From contig CAIKVT010000081.1 in assembly GCA_903830945.1 (NCBI GenBank), positions 62,001 through 126,000 of the forward strand: DNA of 64,000 nucleotides. The letters are read 5' to 3'. Made by a program: the position numbers and the translations under genes. How positions within the stretch are numbered: position 1 is the stretch's first letter; every line of letters begins with the position of its first letter. Below are positions 1-8,132 of this stretch, piece by piece. Below the pieces are notes generated by a model. That model was given only the letters and a program-made list of their open reading frames with translations, was not told the DNA's origin and ran no database searches. Origin of the DNA: an uncultured Elusimicrobia bacterium (GTDB lineage: Bacteria; Elusimicrobiota; Elusimicrobia; UBA1565; UBA9628).

Positions 1-945
1 TTCCTGCGCCTGGGCGCGGGCGCGCGCTCTCTGGGCATGGGTGAAGCCTACAGCGCGGTCGCGGAGGGCCCGGATGCTGTTTACTGGAACCCAGCCGGCT
101 TGGCGCGCATGTCTCGGCCCGAGGTCTCCTATACTCGTTCGGAGATGCCGGCGGGGCTCCATGAGGATTTTGCCGCCGTGGCCGCGCCCGTCTCCTGGTT
201 GCGCGGCACCGTGGCTTTTGCCATGACAAGGCTGTCCCAGGAGAATCTTGATTTGGTCAATGTGTCGAACCAGTCCCTCGGGAGCTTCGCTCCTCATTCG
301 GAGGTCTACGCTTTCGCCTACGGGCATCAGTTCTCGGGCAACAACTCGGCGGAGACGGCGCGTGATTGTTTCGGCGACAACTGGAACGTCCCCTACGTCG
401 ATCGCCCTTTGGATTACGAGCGGGAGCCGTGGACCGGCGATATCTCCGCCGGCTTGTCGCTGAAGGTCATAAACGAGAACCTTGGTACCCGTCAAGCCGC
501 TACCGTGGCCGTTGACGGGGGCGCCATATTCCGTCCGGTCGATTGGCACGACCTGATTCTGGCTGGCGCCATCCGCCATGCCGGCAAAAATATCCGCTTT
601 ATCTCCGATTCCGAGCCCCTGCCCGCGGAGGTCGCGGGTTCCATCGCCTACGAGGTGCGCCTGCAGGAGCAGTGGCGCCTCCTTCCCGCCCTGGAGGTGG
701 ATGTGCCCTATGCCGGAAACATCTACGGCAAGGTCGGCTTCGAGGCTGAGCGCCGTATCGCTTCGGGGGTCGTGGCCGCGCTGCGTCTGGGCTTCTCCAG
801 CCTCACGGTCCCGGACCTGGGCCCTATCTCGGGATTGGCGGCGGGGGTGGGCTTGCGCGTGCAGCGATTCTCTTTCGATGCGGCGTTCCAACCCATGGGG
901 GTTCTGGGCCAGAGCTTTCGCTTGGGCGTGGGTTGGAGGTTCTGA
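1..945 (+). CDS. PorV/PorQ-family outer-membrane protein, 5' end missing
   Basis: The reading frame is open from base 1 and the visible part lacks a signal peptide, so the gene begins before the window; about 314 codons remain. The opening residues LGAGARSLGMGEAYSAVA followed by VYWNPAGLA are the hallmark of the PorV/PorQ/UPF0164 barrel family (the N-terminal hatch of FadL-like barrels). The C-terminus ends in alternating hydrophobic strands and a terminal aromatic residue (GVGWRF), as expected for an outer-membrane barrel. Some PorV proteins act as shuttle or anchor proteins in type 9 secretion, but family members without that role are common, so the specific role here is open. An internal ATG at 37 is in frame but is unlikely to be the true start. 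Confidence 0.8.
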   Translation, partial: FLRLGAGARSLGMGEAYSAVAEGPDAVYWNPAGLARMSRPEVSYTRSEMPAGLHEDFAAVAAPVSWLRGTVAFAMTRLSQENLDLVNVSNQSLGSFAPHSEVYAFAYGHQFSGNNSAETARDCFGDNWNVPYVDRPLDYEREPWTGDISAGLSLKVINENLGTRQAATVAVDGGAIFRPVDWHDLILAGAIRHAGKNIRFISDSEPLPAEVAGSIAYEVRLQEQWRLLPALEVDVPYAGNIYGKVGFEAERRIASGVVAALRLGFSSLTVPDLGPISGLAAGVGLRVQRFSFDAAFQPMGVLGQSFRLGVGWRF

Positions 946-1046
946 GGCGGGTTATTGTTGCGCTGGGTGAGCCAGGGGCTTGATGCAGGCTTGTGTATCC
1001 AGCCCAGTGCAGGCTCTTGGTCGTGGTCATGGCTTGCGTGATATCA

Positions 1047-1070
1047 CAAAAGCAGGCCGGGGCCCCCGGC
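1047..1070 (-). terminator. Possible intrinsic terminator of the fab/rnc operon
   Basis: On the minus strand, just after the acyl-CoA dehydrogenase stop, a GC-rich inverted repeat (GCCGGG / CCCGGC, 1056-1070) is followed by CTGCTTTT. The T-run is short, so this is a moderate call. It lies between two convergent genes. Confidence 0.4.
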
Positions 1071-1081
1071 GACAGAAGGGT

Positions 1082-2317
1082 CTAGCCCTGCAGCTTGTTG
1101 GCGGCCGCCTCCTTGATGACCATGGACGCGATCTCGTTGCGCTGGACCTGATTGGTGCCTTCGTATATTTGCGTGATCTTGGCATCGCGCATGAACTTCT
1201 CGACGGGGAAGTCCCGCATGTAGCCGATGCCGCCGCAGATCTGCACGCAGTCCGTGCTCACCTTCATGGCCGTGTCCGAGCAGAGCACTTTGCACATGGC
1301 CGATTCTTTGGTGTAGCGCCGGACTTTAAGTCGGCTCACCTCGTCGAACACCACGGTCCCGTTGGCCATGGCGGCGTCGATCGCCGGCTTGAAGGCCGCG
1401 TCCATGGCCTTAGTCGTGGAATAGAGCAGTGCCCGGCTAGCTTCGATGGCCGTGGCACAGTCCGCGACCATGTGGCTGATAGCCTGGTGGCTCACGATGG
1501 GTTGACCGAACTGCTTGCGCACCCGGGCGTAAGCCAGCGTCTCGTCCAACGCCCCTTGAGCGATGCCTAGGCCCTGCGCGGCCACGCCGGGGCGGGACAT
1601 GTCGAAGGTCATTTGGGCCACGAAGAGGCCATAGCCTTCCTTGTAGAGCAGGTTGCCTTTCGGTATCCGGCAGTTCTGGAACACCAGCTCGTAGGTCGGG
1701 TTTGCGCGGATCCCCATCTTTTTTTCCTTCTTGCCGAATGTAAACCCCGGCGTGCCCTTCTCTATTACGAAGGCACCGATGCCGCGAGCGCCCCGGGCCG
1801 GGTTGGTGGTGGCGAAGACCACATAGGTCTCCGAGACCTCCCCCCCCGAGATGAAGCACTTGCTCCCATTGATGACGTAGTGGTCGCCGTCGAGCTTGGC
1901 CGTGGTCTTCATGGCCGTGGCGTCGGAGCCGGCTTCGGCCTCGGTGATGGCGAATGCGGCGAGCTTCTGGCCCGAAGCCAGGCTTGGGATCCAGCGTTGG
2001 CGCTGAGCTTCGTTTCCGAAGAGCAGGATAGGGATGGTGCCCAGGCCCGAGCCGGCTACGCACAGGGCGATACCGGCGCATCCCCGGGAGAGCTGTTCCA
2101 CCGCCAGGCACAGATCCAGAGTGCCTCCGCCCATGCCTCCGTACTTTTCCGGCAGGTACACCCCTAGGAGATCCGCCTTGCGGATGTCCTCCACCACCGG
2201 CCAGGGAAACTCCTCGGTCCGGTCGTACTCCTCTCTCACCGGCCGTATCTTCTCGCGGGCCAGCTCGTAGGCGACTTCGATGATGGCTTTCTGCTGCTCG
2301 TTCAGGCCGTAATCCAT
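1082..2317 (-). CDS. Acyl-CoA dehydrogenase
   Basis: A 411-residue flavoenzyme of the acyl-CoA dehydrogenase family, which oxidises acyl-CoA to 2-enoyl-CoA using FAD and passes electrons to ETF. The N-terminal helical domain carries YLPEKYGGMGGG. The mid-domain FAD/substrate motif is AITEAEAGSDA. The C-terminal helical domain ends with CGGIGYMRDFPVEK and IYEGTNQVQR; the Glu of YEGT is the catalytic base position of short/medium-chain members. Length is normal for the family. The start has AAGGA about 8 bases upstream. It is the last gene of the minus-strand lipid operon, 19 bp after rnc, which suggests a link to acyl turnover. Chain-length specificity cannot be read from the sequence. Confidence 0.92.
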   Translation of the reverse strand: MDYGLNEQQKAIIEVAYELAREKIRPVREEYDRTEEFPWPVVEDIRKADLLGVYLPEKYGGMGGGTLDLCLAVEQLSRGCAGIALCVAGSGLGTIPILLFGNEAQRQRWIPSLASGQKLAAFAITEAEAGSDATAMKTTAKLDGDHYVINGSKCFISGGEVSETYVVFATTNPARGARGIGAFVIEKGTPGFTFGKKEKKMGIRANPTYELVFQNCRIPKGNLLYKEGYGLFVAQMTFDMSRPGVAAQGLGIAQGALDETLAYARVRKQFGQPIVSHQAISHMVADCATAIEASRALLYSTTKAMDAAFKPAIDAAMANGTVVFDEVSRLKVRRYTKESAMCKVLCSDTAMKVSTDCVQICGGIGYMRDFPVEKFMRDAKITQIYEGTNQVQRNEIASMVIKEAAANKLQG

Positions 2318-2336
2318 GGTGGTTTCCTTTTTACTT

Positions 2337-3014
2337 TTAAGATTCTGGAGCGTCCAGATTTTTCAGGGCGTCGCACGCAGCCGCCTGCTCAGCTTCCTTC
2401 TTGCTCTTGCCTTCGCCGTGGCCGAGGGTCCGCTTGCCGAAGTGGACCCGGACTTTGAATGTCTTGTTGTGTTCCGGCCCTTCGGAGCTTGTGGTCTCAT
2501 AGCTCGGCGGGGCTTTATACTTTTTTTGCAGCATCTCCTGCAGCAGGCTTTTGTAATCTGCCTCGGCCTCCGGCCGGCGGCGATTCAGGCAGTCGCGGAT
2601 GAAGGCCGCGGCCGCCGCATAGCCTCCGTCGATGTAGATGGCCCCGATGAGGGCTTCGAAGACGTTGGATAAGAGGCTCGCTCGGGTGCGGCCGCCGGAG
2701 GAATCCTCTCCCACTCCCAAGAGCAGGTGGGACCCGAGGCCGAGCTCTCCGGCCCAGTGCGCCAGGCTCGGCCGCGAAACCAAGTGGGCCTTCTTCTTGG
2801 ACAGTCCGCCTTCGGCATCTTCCGGATATCGGACATAGAGCTCGTGGGCGACCACCGCGGAGAGGATGCTGTCTCCTAAGAACTCCAGCCGCTCGTTGTG
2901 GACGGTGGACTGGCTCTCCGAGGCATGGGACTTGTGCGACAGCGCTTCCTTGAGCAGCTTTTGGTCGCGGAAGTGGTAGCTGATGACGTCTTCCAGAGAC
3001 GGGAGATGGCTCAT
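2337..3014 (-). CDS. rnc: Ribonuclease III
   Basis: A 225-residue double-strand-specific endoribonuclease acting in rRNA and mRNA processing. The RNase III catalytic signature NERLEFLGDSIL lies at about residues 41-52, and the second acidic cluster (NVFEALIGAIYIDGG) follows. A C-terminal dsRNA-binding domain (about 150-222) ends in the expected KKEAEQAAA helix. Length and domain order match bacterial RNase III. It follows acpP, a pairing common in the fab-acp-rnc arrangement. No strong Shine-Dalgarno precedes the ATG; instead a long perfect hairpin sits 13-50 nt upstream (separate entry), a plausible site of self-regulation. Confidence 0.96.
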   Translation of the reverse strand: MSHLPSLEDVISYHFRDQKLLKEALSHKSHASESQSTVHNERLEFLGDSILSAVVAHELYVRYPEDAEGGLSKKKAHLVSRPSLAHWAGELGLGSHLLLGVGEDSSGGRTRASLLSNVFEALIGAIYIDGGYAAAAAFIRDCLNRRRPEAEADYKSLLQEMLQKKYKAPPSYETTSSEGPEHNKTFKVRVHFGKRTLGHGEGKSKKEAEQAAACDALKNLDAPES

Positions 3015-3026
3015 GCGGGGCTCAAA

Positions 3027-3064
3027 CGGCCCAGACAGGCGAAGAAATTCGCCTGTCTGGGCCG
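3027..3064 (-). promoter_or_regulatory. 17-bp perfect hairpin in the acpP-rnc intercistronic region
   Basis: Arms 3027-3043 and 3048-3064 are perfectly complementary (CGGCCCAGACAGGCGAA and its reverse complement) around a 4-nt loop. It lies between the acpP stop and the rnc start on the operon strand. Only a short T-run (TTTGAG) follows on the minus strand, so it is a poor classical terminator. It could be an RNase III processing site, an mRNA stabiliser for acpP, or an attenuator. Confidence 0.75.
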
Positions 3065-3079
3065 GGCAGGAGTCCGGGC

Positions 3080-3331
3080 CTACTGCTTGGCGTGACCGTT
3101 GATGTAGTCGACGGCCTGACCGACGGTCTGGATCTTCTCGGCCTGATCGTCGGGAATCTCCATGTCGAACTCTTCCTCGAGGGCCATCACCAGCTCCACG
3201 GTGTCGAGGGAGTCGGCGCCCAGGTCGTTGACGAAATGGGCTTCCGGCTTAACCTCTGAGGCGTCCACTCCAAGCTGCTCGACGATGATCTTCTTGACGC
3301 GGTCTGCGACGCTGACGCTGGTATCCGCCAT
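3080..3331 (-). CDS. acpP: Acyl carrier protein
   Basis: An 83-residue acidic carrier protein that holds growing acyl chains on a 4'-phosphopantetheine arm. The modification motif [20 protein letters not shown] is present; the Ser of DSLD is the attachment site. The start is placed at MADTSVSV rather than at an upstream in-frame ATG (3367) because AGGAGG sits 9 bases before it and the shorter length fits ACP. Gene order fabG-acpP-rnc is the classic lipid cluster. The protein is expected to be cytosolic and abundant. Confidence 0.96.
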   Translation of the reverse strand: MADTSVSVADRVKKIIVEQLGVDASEVKPEAHFVNDLGADSLDTVELVMALEEEFDMEIPDDQAEKIQTVGQAVDYINGHAKQ

Positions 3332-3406
3332 TTCCGTTATCCTCCTATGCTTGGTACCAAGCTTCACCGAGACCGGCCAGATAAGGCGAAGCCTGGTACT
3401 TTTAGC

Positions 3407-4180
3407 CTACATGTACATTCCGCCGTTGACCCCGAGCACCTGCCCGGTTATGTACGACGAATCTTCGCCGGCCAAAAAGAGCGCCGCGCGCGCGATATCC
3501 TCCGGCTCGCCCATGCGTCCGAGCAGGATCGCCTCAAGAAGTTTCTTGCGGGCCTCTTCTGAGATGGTGTCTGTCATGCGCGTGCGGATAAATCCCGGCG
3601 CGATGGCATTGACAAGGATGCCCCGCGAGGCGAACTCGCGGGCGCAGGTCTTGGTGAGCGCGATGACGCCGCCTTTGGAGGCCGAGTAGTTGGCCTGGCC
3701 GGCGTTGCCCTGCTGGCCCACGATGGAGGCGATGTTGATGATGCGCCCCGCGCGGGCTTTGAGCATGCTTCTGATCACCGCCTTGGTGAAATTGAAGGTC
3801 CCCTTGAGGTTGATGTCCAGGACCAGGTCCCAGTCCGCCTCCGCCAGGCGCATGACCAGGTTGTCCCGAGTGATGCCGGCGTTGTTGACCAGGATGTCCA
3901 CCTTGCCGAACTTCTCAAGCGCGGCTTTGACCACGGCCTCGCAGTCCTCGAGCTTAGAGACATCCGCCTTGACGGCCAGGGCCGCAATGTCGGTGGCGGC
4001 GAGTTTGCCGGCCGCCTCCGCGGTCTTGGCCTCATCTACGTCCACGACGACCACGGAGGCGCCTGCGCGGCCGAAGAGCTCGGCCACGCAGTAGCCGATG
4101 CCCTGCGCGGAGCCGGTGACGATGGCGATCTTACCCGCCAGGCGTCGGGTCGCGGCAGCGGCGTCAAGCGCGATACTCAT
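3407..4180 (-). CDS. fabG: 3-oxoacyl-[acyl-carrier-protein] reductase
   Basis: An NADPH-dependent short-chain dehydrogenase performing the first reduction of fatty-acid elongation. The cofactor glycine motif TGSAQGIG is near residue 20, NNAG follows, and the catalytic Ser...Tyr-x-x-x-Lys appears as NIAS and YSASK. Later motifs (AIAPGFIRTRMT) are typical of FabG. The frame is open much further upstream, but that extension overlaps rpmF and is low-complexity; the start at MSIALD, just after the rpmF stop, gives about 257 residues, slightly longer than usual because of a short N-terminal extension. Only a weak ribosome site precedes it, so translation is probably coupled to rpmF. Confidence 0.95.
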   Translation of the reverse strand: MSIALDAAAATRRLAGKIAIVTGSAQGIGYCVAELFGRAGASVVVVDVDEAKTAEAAGKLAATDIAALAVKADVSKLEDCEAVVKAALEKFGKVDILVNNAGITRDNLVMRLAEADWDLVLDINLKGTFNFTKAVIRSMLKARAGRIINIASIVGQQGNAGQANYSASKGGVIALTKTCAREFASRGILVNAIAPGFIRTRMTDTISEEARKKLLEAILLGRMGEPEDIARAALFLAGEDSSYITGQVLGVNGGMYM

Positions 4181-4187
4181 CGATCCG

Positions 4188-4418
4188 CTATTGTTGCTGT
4201 TGCTGCTGCCCGCCCTCGCCTTCTGCGGCCTTCTCCTTCTTCTTGGGCGCGATGGCGAGCCGGCCGTTATACCAACCGCAGATGGGGCAGACGGTGTGTG
4301 GGCGTCGCAGGCTCTTGCAGTTGGGGCAGGCGGAAGCGGTCGTGTGGTCCAGACGCCAGTTCTGGGCGCGGCGGCTGTCCCGGCGGGACCGCGTGTGCTT
4401 GCGTTTTGGGTTTGGCAT
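4188..4418 (-). CDS. rpmF: 50S ribosomal protein L32
   Basis: A 76-residue L32. It starts MPNPKRKHTRSRRDSRR, the conserved basic N-terminus, and carries a zinc-ribbon pair, CPNC and CPIC (about residues 32-35 and 45-48). The C-terminus is extended by a Lys/Glu stretch and six glutamines not needed for the fold. It lies between yceD and fabG as in many bacteria, linking ribosome protein supply to lipid synthesis. Confidence 0.96.
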   Translation of the reverse strand: MPNPKRKHTRSRRDSRRAQNWRLDHTTASACPNCKSLRRPHTVCPICGWYNGRLAIAPKKKEKAAEGEGGQQQQQQ

Positions 4419-4439
4419 ATCTCTCCTGGTGCGAAATCT

Positions 4440-4859
4440 TCAGGCTCCGCAACCGCATGGTTTTTCATTGCGGTCGCCCCCGCATTTGGGGCAGAGTCCC
4501 TTGCAGTCGCTCCGGCAGTAGGCGTGGCCGGGCAGGGCTAAGTGCAACGCTTGACGCACCTCTTCCGTCGCGTCGAGAGTCTGCGCGCCCGCGGGCACGT
4601 CCCCCTCGACTTCGGTGCGGAAACGTTGACGAGCCGGGCCCAGACACCGGACGCAGGCGAATTCCCACTCGCCCTCGATGGTGCCCGAGAACGTAGCCCC
4701 AGACCCGTGCCGAGCGACGCTCAACTGCACATCAAGCGGGCTGGTGATGATCGCGGAATCGGCCAATAAAAGCTGCGTCTTGGCCGCTTCCAGACGGCGC
4801 TCCAAGGCCACGACGGCCTGTTCGCGCAACCCGCTTAGATCGAACTGCAAGTCGGTCAT
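4440..4859 (-). CDS. yceD: YceD/DUF177 family protein
   Basis: A 139-residue DUF177 protein. The family sits directly upstream of rpmF across bacteria and, from work in plants and E. coli, is linked to 23S rRNA accumulation. A central CVRCLGP motif and a C-terminal Cys-rich segment (CRSDCKGLCPKCG, then CGCG) look like a metal-binding cluster. The start is ATG at 4859, 24 bp after the upstream glycosyltransferase, so the genes may share a transcript. Function is inferred from family and context. Confidence 0.88.
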   Translation of the reverse strand: MTDLQFDLSGLREQAVVALERRLEAAKTQLLLADSAIITSPLDVQLSVARHGSGATFSGTIEGEWEFACVRCLGPARQRFRTEVEGDVPAGAQTLDATEEVRQALHLALPGHAYCRSDCKGLCPKCGGDRNEKPCGCGA

Positions 4860-4883
4860 TTTAGCTACTTTTTAATAGGAAAG

Positions 4884-5849
4884 TCAATCGAAACCGGCAG
4901 TTTCCCGGATGAAGTACGGGGGTTTGTCCTTGATGTCGAAATAGACCCGGATGAGGATCTCGGCGACCAGGCCTAAAAGGAGCAGCTGGAGGCCGGCCAG
5001 GGCGAAGAAGATAGAGACTTGGAAGAGGGGCTGGTCCTTGACAAAGATGTGGTCATGGAACTTGTGATATAGGGTATAGAGCGCCATGAGGACTCCGGCA
5101 CCGCCCATGACCAGGCCGCTGCCGCCGAAGAGGTAGATGGGTTTGGCCATGTAGGCGTCCATGAACTTGACGGTGATGAGGTCGAGGAGGACCTTGAAGG
5201 TCCGGCCGAGTCCATATTTGGAGATGCCTTGGGTGCGGGGCCGGTGATTGACGGGGACCTCGACGATGCGGGCGCCGAGGAAGCCGGCGAAGGCGGGGAT
5301 AAAGCGGTGCATCTCGCCGTAGAGACGGACGGATTTAAGATAGACGCTACGGTAGAGCTTGAGGGTGCAGCCGTAGTCGTGCAGGCGCACGCCGGTGATC
5401 CAGGAGATGAGGCCGTTGGCGATGCGGGACGGGAGGATGCGGGTGAGGCCGGGGTCTTGCCGGTCTTTGCGCCAGCCGCTGACCACGTCGTAGCCTTCGT
5501 CGAACTTGGTCAGGAGCATGGGAATATCGTGGGGGTCGTTCTGGCGGTCGGCGTCTAGCATGCCTATGATATCGCCGTGGGCCTGGGCGATGCCGGCAGA
5601 GATCGCGGCGGTCTGGCCCACGTTGCGGCCTAGGCGCAGGCCGCGGAAACCTTTATGGCGCTTGACGAGGGTCTGGATGCCGGCGTAGGAATCGTCGGTG
5701 GAGCCGTCGTCGACGAGGATGACCTCGAAGGGTTTCTTGAGGCTCTCCATGACGGAGGAGACTTCCTTTCCAAGGTCGGGGAGGCTCTCTTCCTCGTTAT
5801 AGACGGGGATGATGATGCTTAGGTGCGGCTTAGGTTCCGGCTCAGCCAT
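4884..5849 (-). CDS. Membrane-anchored family 2 glycosyltransferase (DPM1/GtrB/ArnC-like)
   Basis: A 321-residue GT2. The N-terminal GT-A domain has LSIIIPVYNEEESL, VDDGSTDD and the DAD of MLDADRQNDP, positions that bind the nucleotide and metal. Two C-terminal membrane spans (about residues 230-255 and 275-300) place it in the polyprenyl-phosphate glycosyltransferase group (ArnC/GtrB/DPM1), which moves a sugar to undecaprenyl phosphate on the inner face of the membrane. The donor cannot be read. It is first in the minus-strand yceD-rpmF-fab operon and divergent from the PilB-like gene. Confidence 0.88.
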   Translation of the reverse strand: MAEPEPKPHLSIIIPVYNEEESLPDLGKEVSSVMESLKKPFEVILVDDGSTDDSYAGIQTLVKRHKGFRGLRLGRNVGQTAAISAGIAQAHGDIIGMLDADRQNDPHDIPMLLTKFDEGYDVVSGWRKDRQDPGLTRILPSRIANGLISWITGVRLHDYGCTLKLYRSVYLKSVRLYGEMHRFIPAFAGFLGARIVEVPVNHRPRTQGISKYGLGRTFKVLLDLITVKFMDAYMAKPIYLFGGSGLVMGGAGVLMALYTLYHKFHDHIFVKDQPLFQVSIFFALAGLQLLLLGLVAEILIRVYFDIKDKPPYFIRETAGFD

Positions 5850-5925
5850 GGGCGGTGATTTTACAAAATATGGCGGGGGATGTTGGCTGAAAATATTTAA
5901 TTTTTTCTGGGCAAGATACTATTCC

Positions 5926-5955
5926 TTGCCTCTCATTCAAGGGATAACATAAAAT
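5926..5955 (+). promoter_or_regulatory. Candidate promoter for the PilB-REC gene
   Basis: TTGCCT (5926-5931), an 18-nt spacer and TAAAAT (5950-5955) resemble a sigma-70 promoter in an AT-rich divergent intergenic region. The predicted transcript start is about 15-20 nt before the gene. Confidence 0.4.
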
Positions 5956-5982
5956 AAAAAAGTTACATGGATGGAGGGCCGG

Positions 5983-8124
5983 ATGCCAGAGAAGATCGCT
6001 GCGAGATTTCGGGACGAGTGGCTGGCGCGCGTCGTTTCGGCCATGCCGGAGGTGGGCGCCGCGGCCGTGGAGGCCGTCCGCGCGGCGGGCCAGCCGATAC
6101 TCTGCCACGCTCTCATCGACGAAGGCAAGTTGACGCGCGAGCGCCTGGCTGGGGCGGTTCTGGAATCGCTGCGCTTGCAGACCGTCACGCTCACGGTCGA
6201 GCTCGTAGATAAGATGGCGCTCAGCCTTGTCACCGAGAAAGTCTGCCGGCGCTACGGCGTGGTGCCGCTGCGCTTGGAGGGTGAGACGCTGGAGTTGGCC
6301 ATGGCCAATCCCCTCGACCTCGTGGCCCAGTCGGACATCGAGGCGCTCACCGGCCGTTCTGTGCTCCCCCGCTTCGCCCTGCCCAACGAGGTCTCGGCCT
6401 GCCTGGATGAGATTTTCAACCAGGAGGCCGCGATCTTTGAGCTTCTGGAAAAGATCGGCACCGAAGAGAATGTGGAGATTTTGGGCGACATGCCGGGGGG
6501 GGTAGCCGGGGAAGAGGAGGTCGGCTCCCCGGTCATCAAGCTGGTCAACTCCATCCTCGCCCAGGCTGTCCATCACAAGGCCTCCGACATCCACATCGAG
6601 CACGAGGAGCGCAACAGCCACATTCGTTTCCGTATCGATGGGGCGCTTAAAAACATAATGAGTTTGCCCAGCCGTCTGGGGACCGGCCCGATGGTCTCGC
6701 GCATCAAGATCATGTCGAATCTAGACCCGTCCATCCATATGCGCCCGCAGGACGGCCGCACCAAGATCCGTCTGGGCGGAGCTGAGATCGGCCTGCGGGT
6801 CTCGATCCTGCCCACCGCTTTCGGCGAGAAGGTGGTCATGCGCGTGCTCGACAAGCGCGTTGCCCAGGTGCCCTTCGAAAAGCTCGGATTCTCTCCGGAG
6901 ACGGCTCGAGAGATCGATCTCTGCCTCAATGCCACGCAGGGAATCCTCCTGGTCACGGGGCCCACGGGTTCGGGCAAGACCACCACGCTTTATTCGGTGC
7001 TCAATAAGTGTCGTGCGGAAGCCACGAACATCGTGACCGCGGAAGATCCTATCGAATATAAGCTGGAAGGTATCAACCAGGTGCAGGTCAACGAGAAGCA
7101 GGGTTTGAGTTTCGCCAGCGTCCTGCGCTCGGTGCTGCGTCAGGACCCGGATGTCATCATGGTCGGCGAGATCCGCGACCAGGAGACAGCCGACATCGCC
7201 TTCCAGGCCGCCATGACTGGGCATCTGGTCTTCTCCACTTTGCACACCAATGACACGGTTTCGACCATCGGGCGGCTTGTGGATATGGGCGTGGATCGCT
7301 TCAAGATCGCCCCGGGACTGCTGGCCATCACCGCCCAGCGCCTTGTGCGCCGCATTTGCCTGTCGTGCCGTGCGCCCGTGCCGGAAGATGACATGGACCG
7401 TATCGTCTTTAAGGCGATGCGTGAGCACGGCCTGCCGGCGCGCTCCTGGAAGGGGGCGGGCTGCAATGATTGTGACGGTTCCGGCTACAAGGGCCGAGTT
7501 TCCATTGTGGAGCTCCTGGTCTGCGATCAAGCGATCAAGGACCTCATCAGCACGGGAGCGGCTGAGGCCGTCATTCGCCAGAATGCCGAACGTGCCGGCA
7601 GCCTGCGCACGCTGACCCACGACGCGCTCTGGCAGTTATCCGAGGGGAACACGGACTTAGCCGAGATTCTGCCCTATCTGCATATTAAGGACGAGCCCGC
7701 TGCGGCGGTCGCTGTGGCAGTCGCGCCGCCGAGGTCCGGGGGCAAACCGGTGGTCCTGGTCGCTGACGATGATGCCATCATGCGCCTGCTGGCGCGCAAG
7801 GCCCTGGAAGGGCAGGGTTTCGAGGTGCGCGAAGCGGCCGACGGTGAGGAGGCGCTCACCCGCATCTCCGAGGGCGCGCCCGATCTGCTCTTGCTCGACC
7901 TGGACATGCCCAAGCTCACCGGTCTGGATGTCATCAAGGGCGTCCGGGGGACCTTGGGTCTTCCGGGTTTGCCCATCATCATGCTCACCGCCCAGGCGGA
8001 GGACCAGTCCCAGGAACTGGCATTCTCTTTAGGTGTCGATGACTACATCGTCAAGCCCTTTAAGCCCGGCATCGTGACGGCCCGGATCAAGGCGGCGCTG
8101 CGCCGGGCAGGCCTGCAGATCTAG
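5983..8124 (+). CDS. PilB/GspE-family secretion ATPase fused to a C-terminal receiver domain
   Basis: About 713 residues. An N-terminal MshEN/T2SSE_N-like region (1-150) precedes the hexameric ATPase core with Walker A GPTGSGKTTT (about 326), an Asp box and Walker B region (DPDVIMVGEIRD), and a His box (GHLVFSTLHTND). A tetracysteine zinc site follows (CLSC near 460 and CNDC near 495), typical of type IV pilus or type II secretion assembly motors. Residues 588-713 form a CheY-like receiver domain with the DDD acidic pocket, phospho-acceptor Asp639 in LLLLDLDMP, Thr in MLTAQ and Lys in IVKPF. The start is taken at MPEKI because GGAGGG lies just upstream; an in-frame ATG at 5971 is the alternative. 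The fusion implies that motor activity is controlled by phosphorylation. The kinase gene follows after 8 bp. Confidence 0.92.
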   Translation: MPEKIAARFRDEWLARVVSAMPEVGAAAVEAVRAAGQPILCHALIDEGKLTRERLAGAVLESLRLQTVTLTVELVDKMALSLVTEKVCRRYGVVPLRLEGETLELAMANPLDLVAQSDIEALTGRSVLPRFALPNEVSACLDEIFNQEAAIFELLEKIGTEENVEILGDMPGGVAGEEEVGSPVIKLVNSILAQAVHHKASDIHIEHEERNSHIRFRIDGALKNIMSLPSRLGTGPMVSRIKIMSNLDPSIHMRPQDGRTKIRLGGAEIGLRVSILPTAFGEKVVMRVLDKRVAQVPFEKLGFSPETAREIDLCLNATQGILLVTGPTGSGKTTTLYSVLNKCRAEATNIVTAEDPIEYKLEGINQVQVNEKQGLSFASVLRSVLRQDPDVIMVGEIRDQETADIAFQAAMTGHLVFSTLHTNDTVSTIGRLVDMGVDRFKIAPGLLAITAQRLVRRICLSCRAPVPEDDMDRIVFKAMREHGLPARSWKGAGCNDCDGSGYKGRVSIVELLVCDQAIKDLISTGAAEAVIRQNAERAGSLRTLTHDALWQLSEGNTDLAEILPYLHIKDEPAAAVAVAVAPPRSGGKPVVLVADDDAIMRLLARKALEGQGFEVREAADGEEALTRISEGAPDLLLLDLDMPKLTGLDVIKGVRGTLGLPGLPIIMLTAQAEDQSQELAFSLGVDDYIVKPFKPGIVTARIKAALRRAGLQI

Positions 8125-8132
8125 GAGGAGCC

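Noticed and set aside
4188-4210. Glutamine run at the end of ribosomal protein L32 as a possible frameshift artefact
   Set aside because: The run is in frame, ends in a proper stop and leaves the conserved L32 core complete; variable tails are common.
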